Shown one piece after another: positions 1 to 7,368 of a stretch of 24,134 nt of DNA (its first letter is position 1; each line of letters opens with the position of its first letter). Both the position numbers and the translations under genes were made by a program. This DNA comes from a virus. The notes under the pieces are model-generated. The model was not told the DNA's origin and did no database searches. It was given only the letters and a program-made list of their open reading frames with translations. The DNA lies in the IMG/VR virus record IMGVR_UViG_3300037827_001079, positions 1 through 24,134 of that record; one strand, given 5' to 3'.

Positions 1-462
1 TTATCGAGGAGAACTCGCCGAGGTCGCGGGCTCCGCGCTCTTTGTAGCGAGGACCGCGTCGGTCGGACTCGAAGATCTCGGGGAACTCGGCGAGGATGTC
101 CCCGCGCGTTGAAAAAAAGTGATCACGAGCTCCGAGAGGATCGACGCCATCGTCTGAATCTCCTCGAGGTCGGTGATCTGATCGAACCTCGCGGCGTTGC
201 GATCCGCCTCGGCACGCGTCCAGGTTTTCCCGACCTCGGTGAGCAGTCCCGCGAGGATGAATGATTTCCGGCCGGTGAGGAAAATTCGCGTGAGGTAATC
301 GTTCGCGGGTTTCGAGATCGAGTCGGCGTCTCTCTTCTTGGGGTCGAGTCCGGCGAGGACTTCGAGCGCGCCGGCCGCGCGGAGGTTTCCGATCGTGTAG
401 TCGTTTTGAGCTGCCGTGACGGTGTGATCGATCGCTAGAAATTCTCTTCCGTCGAGCCTCAT
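1..462 (-). CDS. Tail assembly chaperone, lambda gpG-like (zero-frame product)
   Basis: This 153-aa protein follows the tail tube and a 70-aa gene, which is where long-tailed phages keep the gpG/GT chaperones that bind the tape measure during tail assembly. The start is the ATG at 462, overlapping the previous stop as ATGA. Residues 1-117 look like an ordinary soluble helical protein. From residue 118 the zero frame becomes a low-complexity Ser/Pro/Arg/Ala tail ending in TAA at bases 3-1. The change falls at a run of seven T residues read T-TTT-TTT (bases 118-112), the classic heptamer for -1 frameshifting. The -1 frame after it is open to the window edge and uses codons typical of this genome. 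Gene order and the slippery site support a G/GT-type pair; the sequence itself did not let me name a family with certainty. Confidence 0.65.
   Translation of the reverse strand: MRLDGREFLAIDHTVTAAQNDYTIGNLRAAGALEVLAGLDPKKRDADSISKPANDYLTRIFLTGRKSFILAGLLTEVGKTWTRAEADRNAARFDQITDLEEIQTMASILSELVITFFQRAGTSSPSSPRSSSPTDAVLATKSAEPATSASSPR
112..118 (-). promoter_or_regulatory. Probable -1 ribosomal frameshift site (T TTT TTT)
   Basis: On the minus strand the codons read ACT TTT TTT CAA, giving a perfect X-XXY-YYZ slippery heptamer. Slipping back one base opens a frame whose translation begins STRGDILAEFPEIFESDRR and has no stop before the window edge. It is rich in GAG, CTC, ATC and TTC codons like the neighbouring genes, whereas the zero frame after the site is Ser/Pro low complexity. 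A G/GT-type tail chaperone is expected at this position. A sequencing error in the homopolymer would produce the same picture. Confidence 0.6.
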
Positions 463-671
463 GGTTTTCTCGTTTCGGTTTCGAGAGTCGCGCCGGCCTT
501 TAAGAATCCGCACGCCTCGCATTTCACTAACGTGACCGTTTGACCTTTCACGAGCTTCGCGATCCCGAGAATGATCTCCTTCGCTTCCTCGAGCCTTTCG
601 AGCTCGAGATAACTGAGAGCCTTCTGGAGCTCGTTGTGCAGCTCATGAGCAAGAGCGACCGTGATCGTCAC
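459..671 (-). CDS. Small 70-aa tail-region protein of unknown function
   Basis: This gene encodes 70 residues and lies between the tail tube and the tail chaperone. The start is GTG at 671; a GGAGG ribosome-binding sequence sits about ten bases upstream. Residues 1-42 are predicted to be helical (Glu/Leu-rich heptad-like pattern). A CxxC pair at Cys51/Cys54 follows, in the sequence KCEACGF, and could be half of a metal site. The stop overlaps the next start as ATGA. I do not recognise the family. Position suggests a tail assembly or small structural accessory role, which is inference only. Confidence 0.7.
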   Translation of the reverse strand: MTITVALAHELHNELQKALSYLELERLEEAKEIILGIAKLVKGQTVTLVKCEACGFLKAGATLETETRKP

Positions 672-725
672 AACTAAAAAACCTCCGAGGACGAGATCCG
701 CCCGGGGTTCGCCCTCGTTGGTTTC

Positions 726-1517
726 TTAGTAGAACGTTTGCAGGTAATAGGGCGAGAGCGGGTGGTTCGACGTATCATCGAGGACCTCGCCGTCCAGTGT
801 CCAGTTCCCGTAATCGTCCGCGATGAGTCCGAGCTGTCCAGCCGGATAGAGATTTACTCTCCAGGCCTCGACCCCGAGCTTCTGCCCGTCGGTCGGATCC
901 GGAACGAAGCGGAGTCGCCCCAAGATCTGAGGGAGGACCGCGCCGGCGACTTGACTCTGAGAGCCGACAATCGTTTTGTACGTGCAGGTCACAGAGTGGC
1001 TTGTGTCGGCCGTCGTGTTGGTCGGGAAATAGATGAGCCCCTCGATCGGATCGACCAGGACGTAATCCTCGCCGGCGACGAGCGTGTTCGCATTGTTCGT
1101 GAGAACCGGCGGAGTCACGGATGGATCGATGTTCCGATTCAGGAGCGCGAAGTATTTCCCGCCCTTCGGAGTGCCGGCTGGAGCGAGGACTTCGGCCGTG
1201 ATCGTTGCGGCCGCGGTCGTAAGGACCGTCGGCCCGCTCGACATCATGGCGATTGCCATCATGTTCGGGTTGAACTCGGTTCCCACGATCGAGACCGAGA
1301 CGGTGCGCTTCTTGAGCCCGCTCGCGATCAGCGAAGCGGATTTGTTGAGGGACTGAAAAAGATTCGCGCGCTCGTCCTTGCTGGAGAGCTCGAGCTTTGT
1401 GCAGTTCCCGAACGGGAAATATCCGGTGAGGTTTCCGTTCACGTCGAACGTATCGAAGAGGATCGATCCCTTTCCGAGCATCGGGACGTGAGCTAATGGA
1501 TACTGGATTCCAGGCAT
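726..1517 (-). CDS. Major tail tube protein
   Basis: This 263-aa protein is the probable tail tube subunit, lambda gpV-like in role. It follows the tail terminator gene and precedes the chaperone region, the usual order in long-tailed phages. The ATG at 1517 has a good AGGAG ribosome-binding sequence about seven bases upstream. The sequence is rich in beta-strand-forming Thr, Val, Gly and Asn residues. It has an N-terminal segment (1-80) and C-terminal segment (190-263) typical of tube proteins, flanking a region of about 100 residues that includes GEDYVLVDPIEGLIYFP (about 149-165). That central motif is common in tail tube proteins of myo- and siphoviruses. There is no signal peptide or membrane segment. 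Identification rests on this motif, composition and gene order. Confidence 0.75.
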   Translation of the reverse strand: MPGIQYPLAHVPMLGKGSILFDTFDVNGNLTGYFPFGNCTKLELSSKDERANLFQSLNKSASLIASGLKKRTVSVSIVGTEFNPNMMAIAMMSSGPTVLTTAAATITAEVLAPAGTPKGGKYFALLNRNIDPSVTPPVLTNNANTLVAGEDYVLVDPIEGLIYFPTNTTADTSHSVTCTYKTIVGSQSQVAGAVLPQILGRLRFVPDPTDGQKLGVEAWRVNLYPAGQLGLIADDYGNWTLDGEVLDDTSNHPLSPYYLQTFY

Positions 1518-1527
1518 AAAAAAACTC

Positions 1528-2004
1528 CTATGTTCTCGAAGTCGGATCGAGGCGACTCGTCCGGTATTTCACGGTCCATTGTGTCGAAGCGGCCGCGATG
1601 ATTGCGTCGCCCTCTTTGCTCATCCACGCGGTCTTTCCTTCGACGACGCCCATTCCGAGCCCGTCGGGGAAAGCATCCGACACAAACTTTTCATTCGTGA
1701 CCATCGTCTGAGTTCCCCACACGATCAGGGGATCGAGCGCTTCATCCGGCGACAGGGTCGTCGAACCTTGAGCGCGATACTCGAGATAAATCACGAGCTG
1801 CCGAACGACGATCGGCGCCTTATAAATCACCTCGGCGAGCGGGACCGGCTCGTCGTCTTCGCTATACACCAGGATCGCGGGGAGCTGATCTTCCTCGATC
1901 GGCCGCGTCCGCATGCGATGAATTGTCACGCCCGCCGGCACCCCGGTCGCCGCAAGGTTCGCGACGATCGCCGAGAGAATCGTTTCTCGTATGCTGCTCG
2001 CCAC
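1528..2004 (-). CDS. Tail terminator / tail completion protein (gpU-like role)
   Basis: This 158-aa protein lies between the head-tail attachment gene and the tail tube gene, the normal site of the tail terminator that caps the tube and joins it to the head. The start is GTG at 2004, two bases after the previous stop. The N-terminus (ETILSAIVANLAAT, an amphipathic helix at about 6-20) is followed by alternating strands including QLPAILVYSEDDEPVP (about 40-55) and VVRQLVIYLEYRAQG (about 66-80). This helix-then-sheet layout is characteristic of phage tail-completion proteins. Ten bases separate it from the tail tube start. A more specific family name is not certain. Confidence 0.65.
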   Translation of the reverse strand: MASSIRETILSAIVANLAATGVPAGVTIHRMRTRPIEEDQLPAILVYSEDDEPVPLAEVIYKAPIVVRQLVIYLEYRAQGSTTLSPDEALDPLIVWGTQTMVTNEKFVSDAFPDGLGMGVVEGKTAWMSKEGDAIIAAASTQWTVKYRTSRLDPTSRT

Positions 2005-2006
2005 GC

Positions 2007-2306
2007 TTAAACGCTCCCGAGCAAAATCTTCGTAAAGGCTGTGTCGCCCTCTTTGAACCGCTTCTGGACCGAGTAGGTCACGCCGTCGACGATGATCGGC
2101 ATCCCGTTTGTAATCGGGGGAAACGCCGAGGTCTGGACCGTGACCGTATGGACGCCGGAGATCACTTCGCCGCGGCCGTTATTCGTCACAACGATCTGAT
2201 CGTTCTCGTCGACGAGCCCGATTCCGGGAGTCCCGTCGAGCATGATCGGGACTCCCATATCGGCTAGAAGAGCCGCAACATCGGCGTCTCTGAAAACGAT
2301 GGTCAC
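2007..2306 (-). CDS. Head-tail attachment protein, lambda FII-like
   Basis: The 99-aa product probably closes the filled head and provides the platform for the tail. The start is GTG at 2306, overlapping the previous stop as GTGA. The C-terminal pattern MPIIVDGVTYSVQKRFKEGD followed by a short hydrophobic strand resembles the conserved end of FII-type proteins, where an I-DG-Y-V motif precedes the final strands. The N-terminal residues FRDADVAALLADMGVPI also fit a short helix before a small beta barrel. It sits directly before the tail terminator, as in lambda. The assignment combines this weak pattern with gene order. Confidence 0.55.
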   Translation of the reverse strand: MTIVFRDADVAALLADMGVPIMLDGTPGIGLVDENDQIVVTNNGRGEVISGVHTVTVQTSAFPPITNGMPIIVDGVTYSVQKRFKEGDTAFTKILLGSV

Positions 2307-2581
2307 GCGTGCTTCCGGACGCTCGCTTTATTCGGCTCGACCTTTCGAGGACCAGGATCCCCATGAGTCGGAGCTTCGATCCGGACGCCGTACTGCTCGC
2401 CCGTTTCGACTTCTCGGCCATCTTCGTTGTCCTCGTCGATGAACTCCGCCTGTCCCGCGGAGACGAGCTCGCTCGCCTTGTGCCGGTCCATCTCGATCGT
2501 CGAGCCGGCCTCGGTGATTTTGCCCTCGATGAGAACATGCTTCTTGAGTTTGATCCTTGCGCGTTTTGTTTTTGCTGCCAC
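2303..2581 (-). CDS. Small head-region protein (DUF7210-like pattern)
   Basis: This 92-aa protein lies just after the capsid gene. The start is GTG at 2581 with a GGAGG ribosome-binding sequence about eight bases upstream. Residues about 10-52 follow a pattern I associate with small phage head-region proteins: a basic N-terminus, a VLIEGKITEAGSTIEM segment, then a helix and SAGQAEFI. The second half is acidic and then basic and looks disordered. Its job is unknown; similar genes sit between capsid and connector genes in many phages. The call is from memory of the pattern, not from a search. Confidence 0.6.
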   Translation of the reverse strand: MAAKTKRARIKLKKHVLIEGKITEAGSTIEMDRHKASELVSAGQAEFIDEDNEDGREVETGEQYGVRIEAPTHGDPGPRKVEPNKASVRKHA

Positions 2582-2613
2582 GGTAGAACCTCCAGGAGTA
2601 CAGGTTTTCGAGC

Positions 2614-2651
2614 CCGACCGCGCGTAAGGAAAACTTTTGCCGCGCGGTCGG
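2614..2651 (-). other. Strong 11-bp stem-loop between capsid and next gene
   Basis: Two perfect 11-base arms, ccgaccgcgcg at 2614-2624 and cgcgcggtcgg at 2641-2651, flank a 16-base loop. The hairpin lies in the 102-base gap after the capsid stop codon. No T-run follows on the minus strand, so it is not a standard intrinsic terminator. It may protect or process the capsid mRNA, or lower read-through into downstream tail genes. Confidence 0.7.
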
Positions 2652-2683
2652 ATTCTCGAGCTGGTCGAGCCATCCCAACCAAA

Positions 2684-4693
2684 TTACTTGAGGGATTGAG
2701 CGACGACGAACGCCTGGGGATACTTGAGGCAAACGTCGGTGAGCATGAACGTCGTGAGCTCGATCATCCCCTGTTTCTTGAGCCGATACGGATCGACGAC
2801 GAGCTCGAAGCCGCTTCCCCACATCCCGATCACCATCGTCGAGAAGACGCCGAGGATCACGGTCTGACAAACCGCTCCCGAGGATCCGCGGACGCCGGTC
2901 TTCGGAACCTGATTCGAGGAGCGAGCCACCAGTCCATCGACGGTGTCGTTATCTGCCCAAACCGGAAGAGCGATTGTGTTCGCCATCCGAGGAGTGAGCT
3001 TGAGGAGCGATTTGATCGACGGGGTCGTGAGCCACGCGGGGTTGCCGAGCTGATCGGCGTTCACATCCTCGAGGTCCTCGACCATCTTGATCACGTCGGC
3101 GTATGCGATCTCGCCGCCGTTGCCGGAGTCGGACGCGACGATAAACGCCTGGACGCCGGTCGTGTTCATGATCCCGACGGGAGAGTTCCCCCCGCTCGGT
3201 CCATTGATCGCGGCGTAATCGACCGCGAGAGCCATGTCGCGCGCGAGGTCCTGACGGACCAGCGTATCGACATCGATCACGGCCTGGGCGAGCAACTGCC
3301 TCGAGTAGCTCGTCGAGGACTGATACGTGTGCGGCGCGCTCGGCACCTGACCGAGCGTGAGGTTCGAATCCGCGACATCCGAGCCGGGATTTTCCGCGAC
3401 CCAGTATCCGGTCGCCGTTCCGGTTTGCTTCGGGAAAGCGACGTTGTCCCGGAGCCCCGAGATCGTCGTCGCGCCGAGCTCTTTCACGCGCATCGAGTTA
3501 TATAAAAAATCGATGAACGCTCCCGGCTCGGTGAACTTGAGCTCCTGTCCAGCCGTCGCGACATTCGAGGAGAGTCCCGCGCGCTTCGAGATCGCGTGGA
3601 CGTTTTTTACGCTCCAGGGGACGAACAGCCCGCCGTGGTTTCCGCCTTTGTGCGATCGCTCGATTGTCTGAGAGATCTCGAGCTCGAGGCAGTTCTCGCG
3701 CTTATCTTCGCCCGCTTCGTCGTTCTGAATGAGCGTCATGATCCCGCGTGCGAGGTTATATTCGCGCTGCTCTTTTTCGGTTAGCTCGAGCTGCTCGGCC
3801 GTCTCCGCCGCTCCTGGGGTTGTGTTGGGTTTCGCCGATCGGGATGCGACTTCCTCGAGGATCAAAGCGGAAACGGCATCGATCGACCGTCCCTCACTGA
3901 TCCACGTCGCGACGCGCTCCTGATCGATCCCGTGACGCTTGGCGAGTTTTACAATCTCGCCGGCCGTCTTGCGGGACTCGATTAGAACTTGAGCATGATC
4001 TGTTTCCGCCATACTTTCCTCCGTGGTTTGCTCGGCCGATCTTTCAGCCGAGGGGTTGAGAACCTTAACGGGGAAACCGCGCTCCCCCGCTTTCCGGTTG
4101 TGCCCGACTGAAGGATCAGCAGGGACCGCGACCGAACTTGTTTCGAGCGGCGTCCAGGACGTGGCGCGATATGTGTCGCCCTCGTCCTTCGAGGACTTGT
4201 CGAGCGTGTACTCGTTCACGCCATAGCCGACCGAGATATATTTTCGGATCCCGTCGACGACATCGCGCTTCACTTCTTGCGCTTTCGGGTTCCGCGAGAA
4301 CTGGACGACGCCTCGAAGGACTTTTTCCTTTTTGTCGAGCTTTACATCGTTCACGACTCCGACGATCGACTTCGAGTCATGCGAATCCAGGAAGGAGAGC
4401 CCGTTCTTCGCGCGCGTGAGATCGACCGCTTCCGGCGTGTGATCGAGTATTTCCTTTCCGAACCATCGCTGGACGGGGAACTCGGAGGAGATCGAGATCT
4501 CGAAGCGATCCTCGTCGGCGCCTTCCGGATCGTCGTCGTCCTGAGCGGCCGCGCGAGCTGCGAGCTCCGCCTCGGTTGGTTTCGCCCGCTTGATCTTTTT
4601 GAACGTTGCGATCGCAAACTCTCGAGTTTGCATCGGAAGGACCTCGCCGTCTTTGACGGGGATCGTACGTGTGAGCTCTTCTGCCTTGGTCAT
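2684..4693 (-). CDS. Fused HK97-type prohead protease and major capsid protein
   Basis: This 669-aa polyprotein joins a maturation protease to the HK97-fold capsid protein. Residues about 60-200 are an S78-type prohead protease: His105 in LSFLDSHDS, Ser154 in KYISVGYG, and the family's WTPLETSSVAVPADP at about 180-194. Residues about 230-300 form a charged helical linker like a scaffold or delta domain. From about 310 to the end is the capsid domain, with the E-loop and P-domain-like region, a GYWVAENP motif at about 428-435 and the C-terminal FELVVDPYRLKKQG motif. The start is the ATG at 4693, overlapping the portal stop as ATGA. The fusion implies self-cleavage releases the capsid subunit during assembly. 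Both activities are expected from the domains, not shown. Confidence 0.9.
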   Translation of the reverse strand: MTKAEELTRTIPVKDGEVLPMQTREFAIATFKKIKRAKPTEAELAARAAAQDDDDPEGADEDRFEISISSEFPVQRWFGKEILDHTPEAVDLTRAKNGLSFLDSHDSKSIVGVVNDVKLDKKEKVLRGVVQFSRNPKAQEVKRDVVDGIRKYISVGYGVNEYTLDKSSKDEGDTYRATSWTPLETSSVAVPADPSVGHNRKAGERGFPVKVLNPSAERSAEQTTEESMAETDHAQVLIESRKTAGEIVKLAKRHGIDQERVATWISEGRSIDAVSALILEEVASRSAKPNTTPGAAETAEQLELTEKEQREYNLARGIMTLIQNDEAGEDKRENCLELEISQTIERSHKGGNHGGLFVPWSVKNVHAISKRAGLSSNVATAGQELKFTEPGAFIDFLYNSMRVKELGATTISGLRDNVAFPKQTGTATGYWVAENPGSDVADSNLTLGQVPSAPHTYQSSTSYSRQLLAQAVIDVDTLVRQDLARDMALAVDYAAINGPSGGNSPVGIMNTTGVQAFIVASDSGNGGEIAYADVIKMVEDLEDVNADQLGNPAWLTTPSIKSLLKLTPRMANTIALPVWADNDTVDGLVARSSNQVPKTGVRGSSGAVCQTVILGVFSTMVIGMWGSGFELVVDPYRLKKQGMIELTTFMLTDVCLKYPQAFVVAQSLK

Positions 4694-6426
4694 TGCAAGA
4701 CCTCCAAATTTTTGCCGCTCGCGTCGTCATCGCCGCCGGATCCGGATCCGCCGCTTCCTCCGGAGTCGTCGCCGCCGGCGCCGTCGCCGCCGGTCCCATC
4801 GTCTTCGCCTGACTGATCGGTCGGAGCTCCGAGAGGTTTCGTTGCGCTCGGAAGCGTGAGATCGATGTCCAGCGTCTCGGCGAGATCCAGCTCCGATCGG
4901 ATCTCCTCGAGGACCTCTTCCCAGTCCTCGCCCTCTTCCCCGAGCACTCGGGTTCGCGAGGTAAGGTTGGCGCCGATCGAGAGCACCGCGGCCTGTGCAT
5001 CTTTGAGCGGATCGACCCATTGCCAGCCGCGAGGTTCCCACTTGCCGGCCTTGAATTTTTCCGGATCGCGCGAGTCGAGGACCAGGCCTCCGAAGTCCAT
5101 CGCGCATAGCAGGAAGTCTTCGAAGACGGGCTCGCAGAGGTTTTCGATCATCCAGGACTGATCGCGCTTCCACTGATCGCGCTCGATCAGGAGTCCGGAT
5201 CGCATCGAGGAATAATTGACCCCGATGAGATCAGAGGCGAGCGCGTTGTAAGAGACGCCGAGTCCGGTCGCGATCTGTCGCATGATCGTGATGACGAAAT
5301 TCGGGAACGCGTTCGCGGGATGATCGGGGTTCCACTCTTTGAACGTGAGTCCTGGGGGAAGCGTCTCGATCGTTCCCGGGTTCGCCTCGAGGACAAACTT
5401 TTTATCTGGGTTCGGTTCTTCATACGCCGACGCGTCGGTGTACTCGAGCCACCCCATCTTCGCCGCTCCAGTGCGCGCGGCGACGAGCTCCGCCTCGATG
5501 TATCCCTCGAGCATGCGGAGCTGGAGCATTACCGGATGGAACCATGTGACCCCGCGGGTCTGAGCGACGCGCTCCAGGTCGTAAAGATGGATTATGTCCT
5601 CCGCCGGGATCCGCTGTCGGTCGAGCGATCCGCCGAGGTCGCTCGGGTGGCCTGGGTTGATCCAGTACGCGACGGGTTTCCCCCACTTGTCGACCTCGAT
5701 CCCGAGCCGGATCTCGTTTCCGTTCTTCGAAGGGGGGACGGAATACAGGTGGTCGCACTGATCGGAGTCGATGAGCTGGAGAGCGAACTTAAACTTATTC
5801 CCCGCGAACCCGCGGACCTTTCGAACGAAGACCTCGCCGTCGACCGCGGTGTTTTTGAGCGCGGTCTCCTGGACGCCGCGGAAGGAAAGACGCCCATCGA
5901 CGGTGCAGTTTTTCTTCTTCGACCATTCGGAGAACGCCGCGGAGATCTTGTCGTTGATCGGTTTCGACAGTACGTCTTTCAGCTTTCCCGTTCCCTTGCA
6001 CGCTTTGCAGGGGGGAGGTGGCGGAGGATCGGGAGGAGTCTTTGCGGCCGCGGCCTTCGCTTTCGTACCGTTCGCCGGCGGAACTACGATCGCCGGCGTC
6101 TCGCCGGTCCCCTCGCACTTCGGACAAACCGCGGAGCTGTTTCGGACCTGGGGACGATAGCCGATCCCCTTCGAGCCGACGACGTTCGCGAGGAGAAGAT
6201 TGATAAAATTTTTCGCGATCGGATTGTTGCGCGAGAGCTCACGGCCGCGAGCTCTCAAGAGTCGAAGGTTCCCGCGGATCTCCTGATCGGCCGAGAGTAT
6301 CGTCGCGATCCAGTCGAGCGTGAGCCGCGTCCCAGATGCTCCGGAATAGATCGTCGCGTTCGAGCGCTTCTCGTATCCGATGAACTTGAGCGCGCGTTGA
6401 AGGAGCGACGGGTTCTTTTTCGTCAT
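4690..6426 (-). CDS. Portal protein, lambda GpB family, with zinc-finger-like insert
   Basis: The 578-aa product forms the dodecameric ring through which DNA enters and leaves the capsid. Lambda-type portal motifs are visible: LSRNNPIAKNFINLLLANVVG near 65-84, VDGEVFVRKVRG near 195-206, the QLIDSDQCDHL segment, and LASDLIGVNYSSMRSGLLIE in the C-terminal half. Residues about 97-153 carry an insert with two CxxCxGxG motifs, CPKCEGTG (Cys101/Cys104) and CKACKGTG (Cys140/Cys143), separated by an Ala/Lys- and Pro-rich linker. This resembles a DnaJ-type zinc finger. The C-terminal 45 residues are a Gly/Ser/Asp-rich, probably disordered tail. The ATG at 6426 overlaps the previous stop as ATGA. Confidence 0.92.
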   Translation of the reverse strand: MTKKNPSLLQRALKFIGYEKRSNATIYSGASGTRLTLDWIATILSADQEIRGNLRLLRARGRELSRNNPIAKNFINLLLANVVGSKGIGYRPQVRNSSAVCPKCEGTGETPAIVVPPANGTKAKAAAAKTPPDPPPPPPCKACKGTGKLKDVLSKPINDKISAAFSEWSKKKNCTVDGRLSFRGVQETALKNTAVDGEVFVRKVRGFAGNKFKFALQLIDSDQCDHLYSVPPSKNGNEIRLGIEVDKWGKPVAYWINPGHPSDLGGSLDRQRIPAEDIIHLYDLERVAQTRGVTWFHPVMLQLRMLEGYIEAELVAARTGAAKMGWLEYTDASAYEEPNPDKKFVLEANPGTIETLPPGLTFKEWNPDHPANAFPNFVITIMRQIATGLGVSYNALASDLIGVNYSSMRSGLLIERDQWKRDQSWMIENLCEPVFEDFLLCAMDFGGLVLDSRDPEKFKAGKWEPRGWQWVDPLKDAQAAVLSIGANLTSRTRVLGEEGEDWEEVLEEIRSELDLAETLDIDLTLPSATKPLGAPTDQSGEDDGTGGDGAGGDDSGGSGGSGSGGDDDASGKNLEVLQ

Positions 6427-7082
6427 CGATCGAGTCCCGTCACATCGACCCAGGTCGGAGGATAGGTTGGGTCTTCGGGCTCGTTCGTCATCGCGATATA
6501 GACCGGCGATCCGAGCTGTCCGGGATGCTTGAGTTGCCAGAGCGAAGCGCGGAGCTGTCCCTGGATCTGACGGAGATCCTTGAGCGGGGTTTTCACGAGA
6601 GCTCGACCGCCACCAGCTCCGCTCGTGACTTGGTAGCTTTGGAGATCCGAGGAGAGCCGCGACAGGATCGTCGCATTGACCGCGGCGAGCTCGTTCTCGA
6701 TCCGCGAAATATAGTAGCCGGCCGGCGCCGTCGAGACGTCCGCTTCGACGTTGATCTCGAGCTCGTCATCGCGGGGATCGTCGACCTCGCCGAGCCCTGA
6801 GTTCGTAACGCGCTCGGCGCACGTATATCGACCAGGGGGAAGCGAGGCGACCGTGGGATTCGTGATCGCTGAAACATTCGCCGGGATGACGATGTCGAAG
6901 GACTGCCCGTCCGGATTGATCGTCGCCGGGACATCGAGCTTTGTCGGAGGAGATCCCCCGTTCATGTGGAAGACGTACGTCCAGCCCGCCGACGCGAGGT
7001 AATCGTCGAATGATCTGTGGAACTTGACAGTCGTCCCGGCCGCGAAGAGCCGAGGAATTTTGTCGGGGATGTACGGGGGCAT
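6423..7082 (-). CDS. Head-tail joining protein with Ig-like N-domain and gpW-like C-domain
   Basis: This 219-aa protein precedes the portal gene, where lambda has gpW. Residues 1-110 look like a beta-sandwich with the motif FHRSFDDYLASAGWTYVFHM at about 21-40, which I recognise from phage proteins encoded between terminase and portal. The C-terminal part, about 125-200, is helical (ENELAAVNATILSRL, then a TPLKDLRQIQGQL helix) like the gpW-type domain that joins head and tail. The ATG at 7082 has no obvious ribosome-binding sequence, so its translation may depend on an unusual leader; no upstream in-frame alternative was preferred. The stop overlaps the portal start as ATGA. Role is inferred from the pattern and position. 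Confidence 0.6.
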   Translation of the reverse strand: MPPYIPDKIPRLFAAGTTVKFHRSFDDYLASAGWTYVFHMNGGSPPTKLDVPATINPDGQSFDIVIPANVSAITNPTVASLPPGRYTCAERVTNSGLGEVDDPRDDELEINVEADVSTAPAGYYISRIENELAAVNATILSRLSSDLQSYQVTSGAGGGRALVKTPLKDLRQIQGQLRASLWQLKHPGQLGSPVYIAMTNEPEDPTYPPTWVDVTGLDR

Positions 7083-7146
7083 TAACCGGAAGGTAACACG
7101 CTAGAGGGAAACGATTTAGGCGGAGCTCGCCGAAAATGACTGACGT

Positions 7147-7178
7147 AACAAGAAACGCCCTCCGAGGAGCGAAGGGCG
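7147..7178 (-). terminator. Probable intrinsic terminator after the accessory cluster
   Basis: On the minus strand CGCCCT (7178-7173) pairs with AGGGCG (7161-7156) across an 11-base loop and is followed by TTTCTTGTT (7155-7147). It lies 35 bases after the stop of the 51-aa gene and about 65 bases before the gpW-like gene. The interrupted T-run suggests a leaky terminator, which would let late transcription continue into the portal genes. I see no convincing promoter in the 7083-7146 leader. Confidence 0.6.
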
Positions 7179-7212
7179 AAAGTGTTCAGAGATGCGAGGC
7201 GACGAGCTTCGA

Positions 7213-7368
7213 TTATATCGCCGGGAGCACCTTTCGCGGCCTTCCTCCGAGCTTCCCGTTCGCGCTCGAGCTCGCGGCCTTCGCGTCTGATCGCGCGAGC
7301 CCGCCTTTCCTGCCGATCTTCGCGAGGTACTCGGAGAGCGCTCGCGGGAGCTTCTTTGCTTTCGTCAT
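7213..7368 (-). CDS. 51-aa basic protein with IGRKGG motif
   Basis: This 51-aa protein is the last gene of the accessory cluster after TerL. The start is the ATG at 7368, overlapping the previous stop as ATGA. It is strongly basic, with the segment ALSEYLAKIGRKGGLARSDA at about 10-29 and a GRPRK tail at about 42-46. The IGRKGG pattern is one I recall from very small proteins in bacterial genomes, often annotated hypothetical and carrying a repeated KGG-type motif. GRPRK resembles an AT-hook core, so nucleic acid binding is possible. It may have been picked up from a host. The function is unknown. Confidence 0.7.
   Translation of the reverse strand: MTKAKKLPRALSEYLAKIGRKGGLARSDAKAASSSANGKLGGRPRKVLPAI

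Noticed and set aside
672-725. Terminator after the tail tube gene (T6 run)
   Set aside because: The T-run follows GGAGG, which is the ribosome-binding sequence of the next gene, and only weak 3-5-bp stems precede it.
738-1496. Long plus-strand open frame opposite the tail tube gene
   Set aside because: It is an antisense shadow: Arg/Glu/Asp-rich with no family pattern, and the minus strand carries a well-supported gene with a good ribosome-binding sequence.
2309-3505. 398-codon plus-strand open frame opposite the capsid gene
   Set aside because: Arg/Asp-rich antisense shadow that spans several genuine minus-strand genes.
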